Assembly: GCA_947503895.1 (NCBI GenBank)
Contig: CANNFT010000002.1
Location: 186,001 to 250,000, forward strand
Origin: an uncultured Saccharospirillaceae bacterium
GTDB taxonomy: Bacteria > Pseudomonadota > Gammaproteobacteria > Pseudomonadales > Oceanobacteraceae
Reading direction: 5' to 3'
Length of the DNA: 64,000 bases
Position numbers and translations under genes: made by a program. Numbering within the stretch: position 1 is the first letter of the stretch; the number at the start of each line of letters is the position of its first letter. Under the pieces are notes generated by a model. That model searched no databases and was not told where the DNA came from. It saw only the letters and a list, made by a program, of their open reading frames with translations. Positions 37,563-48,149 of the stretch are shown piece by piece.

Positions 37563-39851
37563 TTAATCGCGCACTGGTAAGGGGCCAGAACCGTATACGG
37601 CATCAAACTCTAAAATTGGGACGGGCCTGCCAAAGTAAAAACCTTGGCAACAATCACACCCTAGAAATTTAAGGGCTTCGTGCTGCTCTTCTGTTTCAAT
37701 GCCTTCTGCGACTACCGTTAATCCCATTTTTTCAGCTATTGCGATCGACGTAGCCGCAAGGCTTCTTATGGCCGACTTCAAATCCAAGGCATCGATAAAT
37801 GTTTTGTCTATTTTTAGCCCTTGTACGGGCAATTGATCTAAATAATTTAATGAAGAATATCCCGTACCAAAATCATCAATGGAGATGAAGTAGCCCAATT
37901 TAACCAGCGCCTCAAGCTCAGCAATCGCTTTATTGGGATGCTCCATCATAATGGTTTCTGTAATTTCAAATTCAATTGTTTCCGGTGATAGATCTAACTC
38001 AAGAATTTCAGCATGAATCTTTTTGGAAAAATCGGTAATTTGTAGTTCAAACATCGATATGTTCACCGCAACACGTAAAGGAACATGAGTATGTGCTTTG
38101 CGTGCGTTAATCATGTTTGATATAGATTTCAGCATAATAGAGGTGATCTTATTGGATAAACCGCCTGCCTCTGCTATGGGAATGAATGCAGCGGGTTTTA
38201 TTGCGCGTCCATCCATGGTCCATCGACAAAGCACTTCCGCTCCCACTACATTGCCATTGTTGCAATCCACTTTCGGTTGTAAATAGGCTTCTATACCATC
38301 ACCGTTTTCTAATGCAATTTTTAAAGAAGATTGCAGAAAGAGTCGATCAGTCAAACCTTGTGTCATAGATCGATTATAATGCATTGCAATATTGCCTGGG
38401 GTTCGCTTAGCAATCACCATCGTCGAAATGGCGTTTCGTAAAGCGGTATTAGCATCCATATCGGACTCCACATCCACAATAGAAAACTTTGCAGAGAGTG
38501 GGAGCTGGATATTCCCTACTTCAATACCCGCATCGATAATGCCGTGCATACCATTTATATCTAAATCTCTAGAATCAACCAGCAGCAATATATCTTCCGT
38601 GCCATTGCACGCACTAAATAGCGGGGGAGGTGACAGCTCTTTTAAAAATCGCTCCCTCAATATTACAATGGCATCATTGACTACGTTTAATCCAAATACA
38701 CTGATTAGCTGACTAAGTGAATCCACATGCACCATCACTAATGCAATAGAGCGATGTGTTTCTTTAAAGTTTTGGAATGCCACATCAAATGCGTTTCTAT
38801 TGGGAACTTTTAGAATAGGATCAATGAAGGCCAGTTGATCTAATCGCTCTACTAACCCAATATTTTCAAATGCGATGGCAATATTACTGGAGAATATTTT
38901 AATCATTCCTACCTGTTCATCAGATAAGTCTTTGTAGCTTTCAATGAAAACAAACATCTCCTTGCCTTCGCTAGATATAAAGTAGAGTCCTAACCCTAAC
39001 TCAAACGACACGCCATAATCTTGTTGCTTTGCTTTTTCGTATATATCCTTAATACGCGTATCACTAAGTTCTTCCAATGATCTATTTATTAGTGGCTTAT
39101 ACTTGCCCGCAGCAAAAATAACCGTCATTCGGTCATTATTGATTGAATCATGATGTTTTGACGTGTTACACAATAATACTAATCCATCCGATTCGTTTCC
39201 ATGCAGTATTCTAAGTTGCGTTAAAATACCTTCCGCAAATAACTCGAGATTTTTACGTTTAAATATATCTTTCGAACTTTCGATAATCAGCGCTAACCCG
39301 CGTCGACTTTCGTTGATGATATGAATTTGCTGATAAGATCGTATTGCTGTCGTGAGTAAACTGATTAGCCTCACTCGAGTGAGTTCAGACTTTGTACGGT
39401 AATCATTAATATCATAATCTCGGAGTACGGATAGCTCAGGTGCGTAACCGGGTTGACCTGTTCGTAAAATAATACGCACTTCTGTACGACCCATTTCACG
39501 AATTCTCTCGACCAGTTTTAACCCAGAATCTGGCATTTCCATCACCACATCTAACAGCGCAATTGCGATATCAGAGGTGTTTTTAATGATGTCTATGGCT
39601 TCGCTTGCACTGTAGGCATGTAAGATTTTTATACTTCTGTCTAATATTGTGCAACCCTTTAATGCAAATTCGGTTGATTGATGCACTTCTTCTTCGTCAT
39701 CGACAACCAGCATGACCCAATGAGTATGATTGTTGTTCGAATCCTGATGGGATGAACGGTCTGTGCCATGTTCACTAGGCACACCTTTTAGTTGTTCACT
39801 TTCAGACAATTCTTTTCTGTTTTTTGCCTTAGGCAGCAGTTTCTTCCACAT
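37563..39851 (-). CDS. Response regulator with DUF3369, degenerate GGDEF and EAL domains
   Basis: About 762 residues. Receiver domain at residues ~45-165 (MLVVDDEEEVHQS, phospho-Asp in IALLDVVMEMP), DUF3369 (~200-330), a GGDEF whose signature is lost (ACNGTEDILLL), and an EAL domain with EVL in place of EAL. The EAL keeps the metal and catalytic residues seen in active c-di-GMP phosphodiesterases (EITETIMM, DDFGTGYSSLNYL, KIDKTFI, EGIETEEQ). It should lower c-di-GMP when phosphorylated or dephosphorylated. The ATG at 39851 has AGAGGA 8 nt upstream and lies inside the end of the kinase gene, so the two are coupled. Confidence 0.85.
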   Translation of the reverse strand: MWKKLLPKAKNRKELSESEQLKGVPSEHGTDRSSHQDSNNNHTHWVMLVVDDEEEVHQSTEFALKGCTILDRSIKILHAYSASEAIDIIKNTSDIAIALLDVVMEMPDSGLKLVERIREMGRTEVRIILRTGQPGYAPELSVLRDYDINDYRTKSELTRVRLISLLTTAIRSYQQIHIINESRRGLALIIESSKDIFKRKNLELFAEGILTQLRILHGNESDGLVLLCNTSKHHDSINNDRMTVIFAAGKYKPLINRSLEELSDTRIKDIYEKAKQQDYGVSFELGLGLYFISSEGKEMFVFIESYKDLSDEQVGMIKIFSSNIAIAFENIGLVERLDQLAFIDPILKVPNRNAFDVAFQNFKETHRSIALVMVHVDSLSQLISVFGLNVVNDAIVILRERFLKELSPPPLFSACNGTEDILLLVDSRDLDINGMHGIIDAGIEVGNIQLPLSAKFSIVDVESDMDANTALRNAISTMVIAKRTPGNIAMHYNRSMTQGLTDRLFLQSSLKIALENGDGIEAYLQPKVDCNNGNVVGAEVLCRWTMDGRAIKPAAFIPIAEAGGLSNKITSIMLKSISNMINARKAHTHVPLRVAVNISMFELQITDFSKKIHAEILELDLSPETIEFEITETIMMEHPNKAIAELEALVKLGYFISIDDFGTGYSSLNYLDQLPVQGLKIDKTFIDALDLKSAIRSLAATSIAIAEKMGLTVVAEGIETEEQHEALKFLGCDCCQGFYFGRPVPILEFDAVYGSGPLPVRD

Positions 39852-41715
39852 AGGAAGTGTCCTCTTCATTTGATCCCGTATTGATCACGGACACAGGCAT
39901 TAATATACTAAATACAGTTTTTCGTTCAGAACAGTTGCTATCGACTGTGATGGTGCCTTGTAAAATATCAACGACAATATTATGCGTAATGTGTAATCCA
40001 AGACCACTTCCGCCTTGGCCAAGCTTGGTTGTAAAGAATGGGTCAAAAATCTGTTTAATAATATTAGCGGGAATACCCTTACCATTGTCCTCGACTACAA
40101 TTTCAACCATGCCTTCACTTTTTACTCAGGTTGTTAGTTTAATTATACCGTGGTCGCCATCTGCATATCCGTGCAAGAGCGCATTTTGGACGAGGTTAAT
40201 GATCACTTGGCTCAATGCCCCAGGGAAAGAATCCAATTCTACCTTTGCATTTAAATCGAGTTCTAGCGTGATATCTGAATGCTTAAATAAATGATTAAAC
40301 GTGGCGCTCATCTCGTTGACGTAATCATCCAGAATAAAGGATCGACGCGCCTCTCCTGTTTGATCAACCGCTATCTGCTTAAAATTACCAATGAGATCTG
40401 CGGCTTTCATCAGGCCTTTAATAATTGAATGACTGGCAAATTCAGTATCTTTAATAAATTCATCTATATCATGCCTACCTGATTTTTCATCTTTCAGGCC
40501 AATAATAAGCTCTTTTGCACGATCTTCTATCGTACTCGCCATGGTTAAAGCACTGCCAATTGGCGTATTCAATTCATGAGATACACCTGCAACTAAACGG
40601 CCTAGGGACGATAATTTCTCCGATTTTAACAATTCTTTTTCAGCTTTGTATTTATCCGAAATACTCCTCACCCAAGCCCAACCAAATATCAATAGCATTA
40701 TTAATAAAACAAGTAATGGCAACATTATCATGAGATCATTAAAGGCATGGATGGGTTTGTTCTTTATTAATACATACCAGAGAATTCCATCATCTATATG
40801 GCTTCGAAAGTCACTGGGTATGAGATCCCGTTTATTCACACGGACTAAAGTGAAACCATGATCTTTCTTGACTTGGTCGATGTCATTGGCTTTAACACTC
40901 TCCCAAAAAAGTGTATTTTCTTGAGGCAATCCTTTTTTATTATTGTAAACACTGCCCCATAAATCAGATTCTGGCTTGCCAAATATCCAATCCCCTTGAT
41001 TGTCGACTAAATGAATATCTGCACCTAATATCTCAGCTTTAATTTTATAGGTATCCAAAATGTACCTTGCATCGACTTCCATCAATAACGCAGCGTAGGG
41101 CAGACTGTTATTATTCTCGAATACAGGTACAGATAGGAAGAATGACGGAGTGGGAGGGCTTCTTATTGCTCCGTTTTCATAACTTAGCCCGACCTCCGAT
41201 AGGTGGAACTTACCCGAGGATAAACTGAAAATATCATCTAATACGGCTTTTCTGATCGGCGCTTGATTTTCGACTTTTTGGGCAGTGGTTTGCTCATGTC
41301 GATCAATTTTTAAAATGACCTCACCCAGTTCATTAATATAACGCACGGTGATGATGTTTTGATTTGATTTCAAGACGGAAAGAAATAGGTATTGTGAATG
41401 CGTATTGGGGCTGTTTTTTGCTTTATCGTATTGCTCGTTTGGTCGCTCAAGCAAAGATATGGCACTGGCCAAAACAGACAAGGAACCAAGGTGGGAGCCC
41501 ATGATATTCGACAACTGGTTTTGGGCAATCTGAAAGTGCTGCCGTAGGGTAACTTCGTTTTCTCGATCTCGCTCGCCCGTCTTTAAGTAGGAGCCGATAT
41601 CTTGCCAAGCCGTCAACAGGACAGCAACGACTGACAACGCGCTGAGTAGGTAAAATACTCGACGATTACTCACGATGGATTGCCAACTGATGTCCTTAAG
41701 TATTTGAAAAGGCAT
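39829..41715 (-). pseudogene. Sensor histidine kinase interrupted by an in-frame TGA
   Basis: Reads as one kinase of ~627 residues if TGA 40126-40128 is skipped. N-terminal TM (~15-35), a periplasmic CACHE-like sensor (~50-315), a second TM (~325-345), HisKA with VSHELNTPIGSAL, and the N-box INLVQNALLHG lie before the stop. The G1 box VVEDNGKGIP, F-box FDPFFTTK and G2 box GGSGLGLHI lie after it in the same frame, beginning at an ATG (40110) six codons past the stop. It is thus a nonsense interruption, not a frameshift. Its partner is the overlapping c-di-GMP regulator. A split two-chain kinase is possible but unlikely. Confidence 0.8.
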
Positions 41716-41961
41716 ATAAGATTCCTTATACCTTCATCAAGATTAGGCGGAGCAAGTCGTCAAGGTTTAACCTCTACACTCATCTATTTCAGTGTTGTGA
41801 GGGAGTATCCATCTGTCAACGGGTATCGTCAGGTTTGGCGTTAATTGGACTAAATAAAAAAGCCACAATAGCGATTTCTTCTCAGAAAGCTGAATATAAT
41901 GGCGGTTTTATATAACGATTCATTATCCGCCAACGATATCAGCACTCCATATGGCGTGAGG

Positions 41962-42381
41962 TCACGCTTGTAGCTGCCGAGACATTTTTACGTATTCTAG
42001 GCCATGTTTATTAAAAACATCGCTGTTCACGGTAAAGCCGAGTTTTTGATAAAACCTAATGGCGGTCTTACGTGCGTCACACCAAAGCGCGCAACGGTTG
42101 GTCTGCTCAAGGTCTTCAATGATGCGACTAAGCACCTCGCGGCCGATACCTCTGCCTTGAAACTGCGCCAGCGTGGCAAATTTCCGTAATTGATATTGCC
42201 CCGCTTGATCGTAAATAGACGCAACACAAACGGGTTCATCCGCGATTAATGCAGCGTAGTGAATGCCTTGTGCATCTTCGTCGATACGACAAAACGCCAT
42301 CGGATGATTCGGCCATAACACTTGTTGCCGTACCGGCAACACCGTATTGGCGTCGACGATTTGAATGGTAATCGGTTGCAT
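41962..42381 (-). CDS. GNAT-family N-acetyltransferase
   Basis: A 139-residue acetyltransferase. The acetyl-CoA pyrophosphate motif is FQGRGIGREVLSR, and the C-terminal strand region is TAIRFYQKLGF, both typical GNAT signatures. It transfers an acetyl group to an unknown amine. Length is normal for a single-domain GNAT. It lies downstream of the asparaginase gene on the same strand (74 bp), so it may be the last gene of the aspA-asparaginase operon. The link to aspartate metabolism is only positional. Confidence 0.85.
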   Translation of the reverse strand: MQPITIQIVDANTVLPVRQQVLWPNHPMAFCRIDEDAQGIHYAALIADEPVCVASIYDQAGQYQLRKFATLAQFQGRGIGREVLSRIIEDLEQTNRCALWCDARKTAIRFYQKLGFTVNSDVFNKHGLEYVKMSRQLQA

Positions 42382-42455
42382 TTTATATTCTTAGTTTTTT
42401 ATTTTGGGTGGGCAACGGTAAGACGCACTGCGCACTTACCGTGTGTTCGGCTCAA

Positions 42456-43511
42456 TTAACGCTCAGTCATTTCACCGCATATTGAACGTGCCATTTCTGC
42501 ACGAACTCGCTCAATGGATGCACCATTCGCGATTAAGACATGCAGTTTACTAAAGGCTGCTTCAGGCGTGATGTCGCCACCTGCTACTACGTGGCATTGA
42601 TTTAATGCATGACCCGTCGCATAAGCACCTTGTACCACAGGACCCTGCAGGCACTGGGTCGTATTCACGATGCAAATATCGTTCTTTGCCGCGGCCGCTA
42701 ATGCCGCCATCAATTCACGATGCGCGTCTGGTGGATTACCTACTCCATAATTTTGCATCACCACGCCTTTTAAATCTGGCTGACGCAATATGCTTTCTAT
42801 GACATGCGCCGTTATGCCGGGGTACATCGGCAAATAAGCCACATGTGTCGGATTGAATTCTGGCAAAGTAAATTGTTGTTCACTCGTCGGCAACCAATGT
42901 GCGGTGTGACTATTCACGTAGATGCCAACATTGGCTAAATGTGGATAGTTTGGTGAATCAAATGCTTCAAACGCGGTACTGTTGGTTTTTCGACTTCTAT
43001 TCCCTCGCAGTAAACGCCCATTAAAATAAAGACAGACGTCGGTGAGTTGCGCGTCAGCTGCAAACCCTAATGCCGTAATCACATTATTTAAGGCATCGTT
43101 GCGACGTTCCGCTAACGGAATTTGCGAGCCGGTGAAGATAATCGGTTTGTTTAAACCCTGAAAGAGAAATGACAACGTCGACGCGCTATAGGCCATGGTG
43201 TCTGTCCCATGTAATACTACGAATCCAGCGTAGTCCTGCCACCGAGTTTGAAGATGCTGAGCAATCTCATGCCAGTGGTGAGGCATTAAGTTTGAGCTAT
43301 CAATTAATTGCTCACATTCAATGACATCAAATTCAGGCAATGCATTATCGTGTTCACTTTCTGCTTGAGATAAACGCTTGCGTAATAATTGTTCGAACCC
43401 TGCAACGGGCACATAGCCTTCAGGGGAGGGCTGCATGCCAATCGTCCCACCGGTATACAAGATCAGTATTTTTTGAGACGACAGATTGTCTGACTGAACT
43501 TCATGCATCAT
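42456..43511 (-). CDS. ansA: L-asparaginase, type I (cytoplasmic)
   Basis: A 351-residue asparaginase that gives aspartate and ammonia. The first catalytic Thr is in ILYTGGTIGMQ and the second Thr-Asp-Lys region is FVVLHGTDTMAYSASTL, with FTGSQIPLAE typical of type I. There is no signal peptide, so it is cytoplasmic. Its ATG overlaps the stop of the aspartase gene (ATGA-type overlap at 43508-43511), so the two enzymes are co-translated: asparagine to aspartate to fumarate. Confidence 0.9.
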   Translation of the reverse strand: MMHEVQSDNLSSQKILILYTGGTIGMQPSPEGYVPVAGFEQLLRKRLSQAESEHDNALPEFDVIECEQLIDSSNLMPHHWHEIAQHLQTRWQDYAGFVVLHGTDTMAYSASTLSFLFQGLNKPIIFTGSQIPLAERRNDALNNVITALGFAADAQLTDVCLYFNGRLLRGNRSRKTNSTAFEAFDSPNYPHLANVGIYVNSHTAHWLPTSEQQFTLPEFNPTHVAYLPMYPGITAHVIESILRQPDLKGVVMQNYGVGNPPDAHRELMAALAAAAKNDICIVNTTQCLQGPVVQGAYATGHALNQCHVVAGGDITPEAAFSKLHVLIANGASIERVRAEMARSICGEMTER

Positions 43512-44914
43512 TTATTTTTTCCTTGTGGCAACACCATAGACTGTGGACTGAGCAATTGACTTAACTGCGCTTCATCCAAAAGTCCCTCGGCCAATACCAA
43601 TTCTTTTACGGTGGCATGACTGCTTAATGCAGTTTTAGCAATTCGACTGGCATTTTCATAACCAATAAACGGCACCAATGCCGTCACAATTCCAATGCTG
43701 TTATCGACATGTTGCTGACATTGAGCGTGATCGGCTTTTATACCTTGAATGCAACGTTTTTCAAGCATTTCGCAAGCGGAGCCTAACATCTTCATAGATT
43801 GCAATATATTGTATGCAATTAGCGGCTCCATCGCATTGAGTTGCAGTTGTCCCGCTTCTGCGGCCATGGTGAGGGCGAGATCATTGCCAATCACTTGGAA
43901 CGCTACCTGATTCACCGCTTCGGGAATCACAGGGTTCACTTTGCCAGGCATAATTGAGGAGCCCGGCTGCATCGGCGGCAAGTGTATTTCACCGAAGCCG
44001 CAACGGGGTCCACTCGACAACAAACGTAAATCATTGGCAATTTTTGAAAGTTTCACCGATAAACGCTTGAGTAGTCCTGAAAATAAAACAAATGCGCCCA
44101 TGTCCGATGTCGCTTCAACCAAGTGCGTCGCTGTTTTAACTGGCAATTGCGTCCGATTCGCCAAAAACTCGATCGCCAACTCTGCATATTCCGGATGCGC
44201 ATTTAAACCCGTACCAATGGCGGTGCCGCCTAAATTCACTTCGCATAATAAAAGCGCGCATTCGTTGATACGCTCGATGTCTTCTTGCAATGTCACTGCA
44301 AAGGCTTCGAATTCCATCCCCAGTGTCATCGGCACAGCATCTTGTAATTGCGTGCGCCCCATTTTTAACACATCAGCAAATTCCACCGCTTTCAGTTCAA
44401 AGGCTCTTTTCAATGCCAACACGGTTTTCAGCATCGGCTGCGCGGCGAAGACAATGCCGAGTCGCACCGCTGTTGGATAGGCATCATTGGTAGATTGTGA
44501 TTTATTCACGTCGTTGTTCGGGTGTAACTTATTGTATTGCGCTTTTGCGTAGCCCATTTTATGCAGTGCCAAATTGGCAATCACTTCATTGGCATTCATA
44601 TTCGTCGACGTACCGGCACCACCCTGAATTAAATCCACTTGAAATTGGTCGTGCAGTCGGCCATCCACAATATCATCGCAGGCCGCCATAATCGCCGCAG
44701 CCTTTTCTGGAATCAGTTCACCGGTTTGTTCGTTGGCATAAGCCGCAGCTTGTTTCACCATGGCCAGCGCATTAATCAATTCAGGGAAGTGGCAAATGGG
44801 CACACCTGTTATGGAGAAGTTATCTATGGCTCGCTGGGTTTGAATGCCATACCAAGCATCCGCAGGAATGTCCATTTCGCCTAATAAATCGTATTCCGTG
44901 CGTGTCTTCGTCAT
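43508..44914 (-). CDS. aspA: Aspartate ammonia-lyase
   Basis: A 468-residue enzyme of the fumarase/aspartase superfamily that converts aspartate to fumarate and ammonia. Family motifs: GEMDIPADAWYGIQTQRAI, GGAGTSTNMNANEVIANLAL, KSQSTNDAYPTAVR, GRTQLQDAVPMTLG and the SS loop GSSIMPGKVNPVIPE with its catalytic Ser. The GEMDIPADAWYGIQTQRAI start separates it from fumarase C. It is first gene of the aspA-asparaginase pair and divergent from an HTH regulator. Confidence 0.95.
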   Translation of the reverse strand: MTKTRTEYDLLGEMDIPADAWYGIQTQRAIDNFSITGVPICHFPELINALAMVKQAAAYANEQTGELIPEKAAAIMAACDDIVDGRLHDQFQVDLIQGGAGTSTNMNANEVIANLALHKMGYAKAQYNKLHPNNDVNKSQSTNDAYPTAVRLGIVFAAQPMLKTVLALKRAFELKAVEFADVLKMGRTQLQDAVPMTLGMEFEAFAVTLQEDIERINECALLLCEVNLGGTAIGTGLNAHPEYAELAIEFLANRTQLPVKTATHLVEATSDMGAFVLFSGLLKRLSVKLSKIANDLRLLSSGPRCGFGEIHLPPMQPGSSIMPGKVNPVIPEAVNQVAFQVIGNDLALTMAAEAGQLQLNAMEPLIAYNILQSMKMLGSACEMLEKRCIQGIKADHAQCQQHVDNSIGIVTALVPFIGYENASRIAKTALSSHATVKELVLAEGLLDEAQLSQLLSPQSMVLPQGKNK

Positions 44915-45066
44915 GCGCTATCTCTGTGTCATTCGGAATGAAGGGGGTCGGGCGACCTACCCGTTAAAAAGTACCTTTGCGTACTTTCAATATAGAAGCT
45001 GGCGACCCACACCGGTGGGTATCGGTCTAATGATCATTGAAACACGGCGCGGTACGGGGAACCATT

Positions 45067-45123
45067 TGACGCAGTGTGACACTGTGGCGCACACTGTATC
45101 TTTCACTGCGTCATTGTGCGTCA
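45067..45123. promoter_or_regulatory. Cluster of inverted repeats in the aspA/regulator divergent region
   Basis: A perfect 10-bp inverted repeat, TGACGCAGTG (45067-45076) with CACTGCGTCA (45104-45113), encloses further half-sites: CAGTGTG (45072-45078) and ACACTGT (45079-45085 and 45091-45097). TGCGTCA recurs at 45117-45123. Together they look like an operator array for the divergent HTH regulator. Confidence 0.5.
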
Positions 45124-45172
45124 GATATGTCGGTCATTCACACCGCCATTGGACTTGCCAAGAGAACGAACC

Positions 45173-46000
45173 ATGAACGAAGACCTCTCGCAAAACCTTC
45201 GATTACTCTGTGGCTTTTACAAATCCATCGCCGAAGTTTGCCGTCAACTCAACATTAGTCGCCCACAGTTCAACCGTTACTTAAACGGCCAGTACCGCCC
45301 AGCCGCGTACACACTCAAACGTATCTGCGACTTTTTTGGTGTGGAAGAGCACGAAATCCTGCTGCCGCACCACCAGTTTCAACGCATTGTGCAACTGAAG
45401 CCGCAATCGACCGAACCCGTGCAAACCAGCATCGAAAGTGAGCACCTACTTAAGCTCAAGGCGCAGTCGAGCAACGAAATGCATCACTATCTCGGTTATT
45501 ACTTTGAATACCATTTATCGATGGCATCGCCCGGGAAAATTTTGCGGAACCTCGTGCGCATGGAACGACAACACGACGGTGTCTATTACCAACGCACAGA
45601 GCGGTTTATCGACCATCATCACCCAAAAGGCCGCGGCCTCGGCGTCTGTCACAGCCAATATTTAGGCATGGCTTACTACTTGAAAGATCGCATCTTTATG
45701 ATGGATTACGAGTCGCTCACACAAAATGAAGTGGTACAAACCATCCTTTACCCGAGTTTTCAAAATCGTGTGACGCGTCTTCATGGTTTGCGGATGGGGG
45801 CCGCCGCCAGTGGCGAGCGTGCGCCCTGCAGCACGCGAGTCATGATGGAATTCTTAGGCTCAGATATTCGTTTAAAACCGGCATTAGCGTTGTGCGGCCT
45901 TTATGATTTCAACGCCACCGAGCTGGACGACAGCATTCGAAAAAGTGTTGAAAACCACTTTCAAGCAGATGAATGGGTATTCAAAGCGAAAAGCCATTAA
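45173..46000 (+). CDS. HTH (XRE-like) transcriptional regulator, divergent from aspA
   Basis: About 275 residues from ATG 45173. The N-terminal HTH (residues ~5-60: SIAEVCRQLNISRPQFNRYL, then RPAAYTLKRICDFFGVEE) is of the Cro/C1 type, followed by an unrecognised ~200-residue C-terminal domain rich in aromatic residues. An in-frame extension to 45116 has no support. Divergent from the aspartase gene and just ahead of dctBD, it probably responds to an amino or dicarboxylic acid. Confidence 0.75.
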   Translation: MNEDLSQNLRLLCGFYKSIAEVCRQLNISRPQFNRYLNGQYRPAAYTLKRICDFFGVEEHEILLPHHQFQRIVQLKPQSTEPVQTSIESEHLLKLKAQSSNEMHHYLGYYFEYHLSMASPGKILRNLVRMERQHDGVYYQRTERFIDHHHPKGRGLGVCHSQYLGMAYYLKDRIFMMDYESLTQNEVVQTILYPSFQNRVTRLHGLRMGAAASGERAPCSTRVMMEFLGSDIRLKPALALCGLYDFNATELDDSIRKSVENHFQADEWVFKAKSH

Positions 46001-46205
46001 CGTTACTGTCATCATGGGTTAAAAAAGTGAAATTAGGGCAGGAAGAGCCGTTCGGCCATTCTCACATCCGTCGCAAACTGATAGGTTAGACGCTCTGAAC
46101 AGGGCTGTGCCGATTGTCCGTTTGCCCCAATGTGTTCAATCCGGCAGCCATAAAAATAATAACGATTTATCTACTTTTTTATCAATAACGAGCACGCCGT
46201 TCATC

Positions 46206-48149
46206 ATGCATTCGTCTGTCTCTGGCTCGGTTTTAAGTAATACGACGTACCGTCGTTTACTGCAAATGTCGTTCTTCGGTTTTGTACTGATTTTCGCACT
46301 ATGGCAAACCCGTATCATCGCCACGGATACTGCGTACCGCGCCCTCAGCCAGCAAAATATGAATGAGCTATTTCGCTATTCGTCAGCGCTGTCTTCTGTT
46401 TTGCAAAAATATGAATCCGTGCCACAACAATTGTCGCTCAACGAAAACATTCACAGCTTGCTGCAAAATGTGAGTGACCCTCAATTGATTGATGAAGTGA
46501 ATCGTTATTTAGAAATCGTGAACGACATTCATGGTTCATCCGATATCTACATTATGGATTCACTGGGCAATACCATTGCCGCCAGCAATTGGAAACGTAA
46601 AAAAACCTTTATCGGCAAAAACTTTTCGTTTCGTCCTTATTACACTCAGGCCATACAAGGTAAGCAGGGCAAATATTATGCATTAGGCACCACGTCAAAC
46701 CGTCGCGGCTACTATTTCTCTGTACCCGTCTCGGACGATGACGATATCTTGGGCATCGTGGTGCTGAAAATCAGCTTAGCCAACATCGAAGAACGTTGGG
46801 CCAGCCCTTGGAGCGAAAACGATATTGAGTTAATTGTTACCGATGCTAACAACGTCGTTTTTATCAGCACCCAACCCGACTGGCGGTTAAAAAGCTTGGG
46901 CAAAATTTCAGCGCCTAAAATGGCCGACCTGAGACGAAGCCGACGCTATGGCAATCACATCCCAACCCATATCGACGCACGTTCGGTGCATTATGTGTCC
47001 GGTTACAATGGTCAGCAAGCACAGGTGATTTCCATCGGTGAACCGGGTACGACTGGCGTTACCTATTTATCGCAAGTACTCGAAATGCCGTTTGCCGGTT
47101 GGAAAGTACAGGCGCTGTCGAAAACCGATTCCGTCAAAGAAGCCGTCAAGCTCTCACTCATTATCGTCATCGCGATTTACGTATTTTTAGTTTTAGTGTT
47201 TTTGTTTGTTAAAGAGCGGCTACGCAATGAACGACAATTGCAACAGAGTAAAGAGCTACTCGAAGATCGGGTACGGGAACGCACGCAAGATTTAGAAACC
47301 TCGAACGTACGGCTGCGCAGCGAAGTCGACGAACGCCTTAAAGCAGAGGCAGCTTTAAAACGCACACAAGAAGAATTGATCCAAGCGGCAAAAATGGCCG
47401 CACTGGGGCAAATCAGCGCGGGCATCAACCATGAACTGAACCAACCGCTGACGGCCATCCGAAGCTACACGCAAAACACGCAGCAGTTTTTGGCACGTGG
47501 CAATATAGACACGGCACAAAACAATTTAACAGAGGTCATTAAACTGACCGATCATATGACCTCTATCATCGCGCAGTTGAAAGTATTTAGCCGTAAACGA
47601 GACGAATCTTTAACGTCTGTGGACGTGATGTCGTGTTTACAGGAAGCCATTAAAATCATGTCACCCCAAATTAAACAACAAGACGTTCAGGTATCACTGC
47701 ATCATCAACAACAGGGCTTCTGGGTTCTGGGGGATCTGATACGACTGGAGCAAGTGTTTATTAATCTGTTAGCCAATGCTTGTCAGGCGATGGCGCACAA
47801 AAACACGAAGACCATTCACATCTTTATTACGTTAGACAACACCCAGCCCGAGACACCCATCATACAGTTACGGTTTGAAGATACCGGCAGCGGCATTGAC
47901 CAAGATAAACTCAAACGTATCTTTGATCCCTTTTTTACCACCAAAGACATCAGCCAAGGGCTTGGTCTGGGCCTGTCTATTTCCCATCGCATTATTGATG
48001 CCATGCAAGGCACATTAACGGCGGAAAACAGAATAGACGGCGGCGCATGTTTCACCATTCGTTTACCTGCACTGATCTCCGAACATGACCAATCGAATTC
48101 TCACCCGCGCGTTGACAGCGTGCCCAATCCAGTGGAAGCAGTATCGTGA
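46206..48149 (+). CDS. dctB: C4-dicarboxylate sensor histidine kinase DctB
   Basis: About 647 residues from ATG 46206. TM1 (~18-38), a periplasmic double-PAS/CACHE sensor with the dicarboxylate-site region (IYIMDSLGNTIAASNW, GKNFSFRPYY, GRR-like TTSNRRGYYFS), TM2 (~330-350), a coiled-coil linker, HisKA (QISAGINHELNQPLTAIRSY) and HATPase (INLLANACQAM, FEDTGSGID, LGLGLSIS). It senses C4-dicarboxylates and phosphorylates DctD. It overlaps dctD by 4 bp (GTGA). Confidence 0.92.
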   Translation: MHSSVSGSVLSNTTYRRLLQMSFFGFVLIFALWQTRIIATDTAYRALSQQNMNELFRYSSALSSVLQKYESVPQQLSLNENIHSLLQNVSDPQLIDEVNRYLEIVNDIHGSSDIYIMDSLGNTIAASNWKRKKTFIGKNFSFRPYYTQAIQGKQGKYYALGTTSNRRGYYFSVPVSDDDDILGIVVLKISLANIEERWASPWSENDIELIVTDANNVVFISTQPDWRLKSLGKISAPKMADLRRSRRYGNHIPTHIDARSVHYVSGYNGQQAQVISIGEPGTTGVTYLSQVLEMPFAGWKVQALSKTDSVKEAVKLSLIIVIAIYVFLVLVFLFVKERLRNERQLQQSKELLEDRVRERTQDLETSNVRLRSEVDERLKAEAALKRTQEELIQAAKMAALGQISAGINHELNQPLTAIRSYTQNTQQFLARGNIDTAQNNLTEVIKLTDHMTSIIAQLKVFSRKRDESLTSVDVMSCLQEAIKIMSPQIKQQDVQVSLHHQQQGFWVLGDLIRLEQVFINLLANACQAMAHKNTKTIHIFITLDNTQPETPIIQLRFEDTGSGIDQDKLKRIFDPFFTTKDISQGLGLGLSISHRIIDAMQGTLTAENRIDGGACFTIRLPALISEHDQSNSHPRVDSVPNPVEAVS

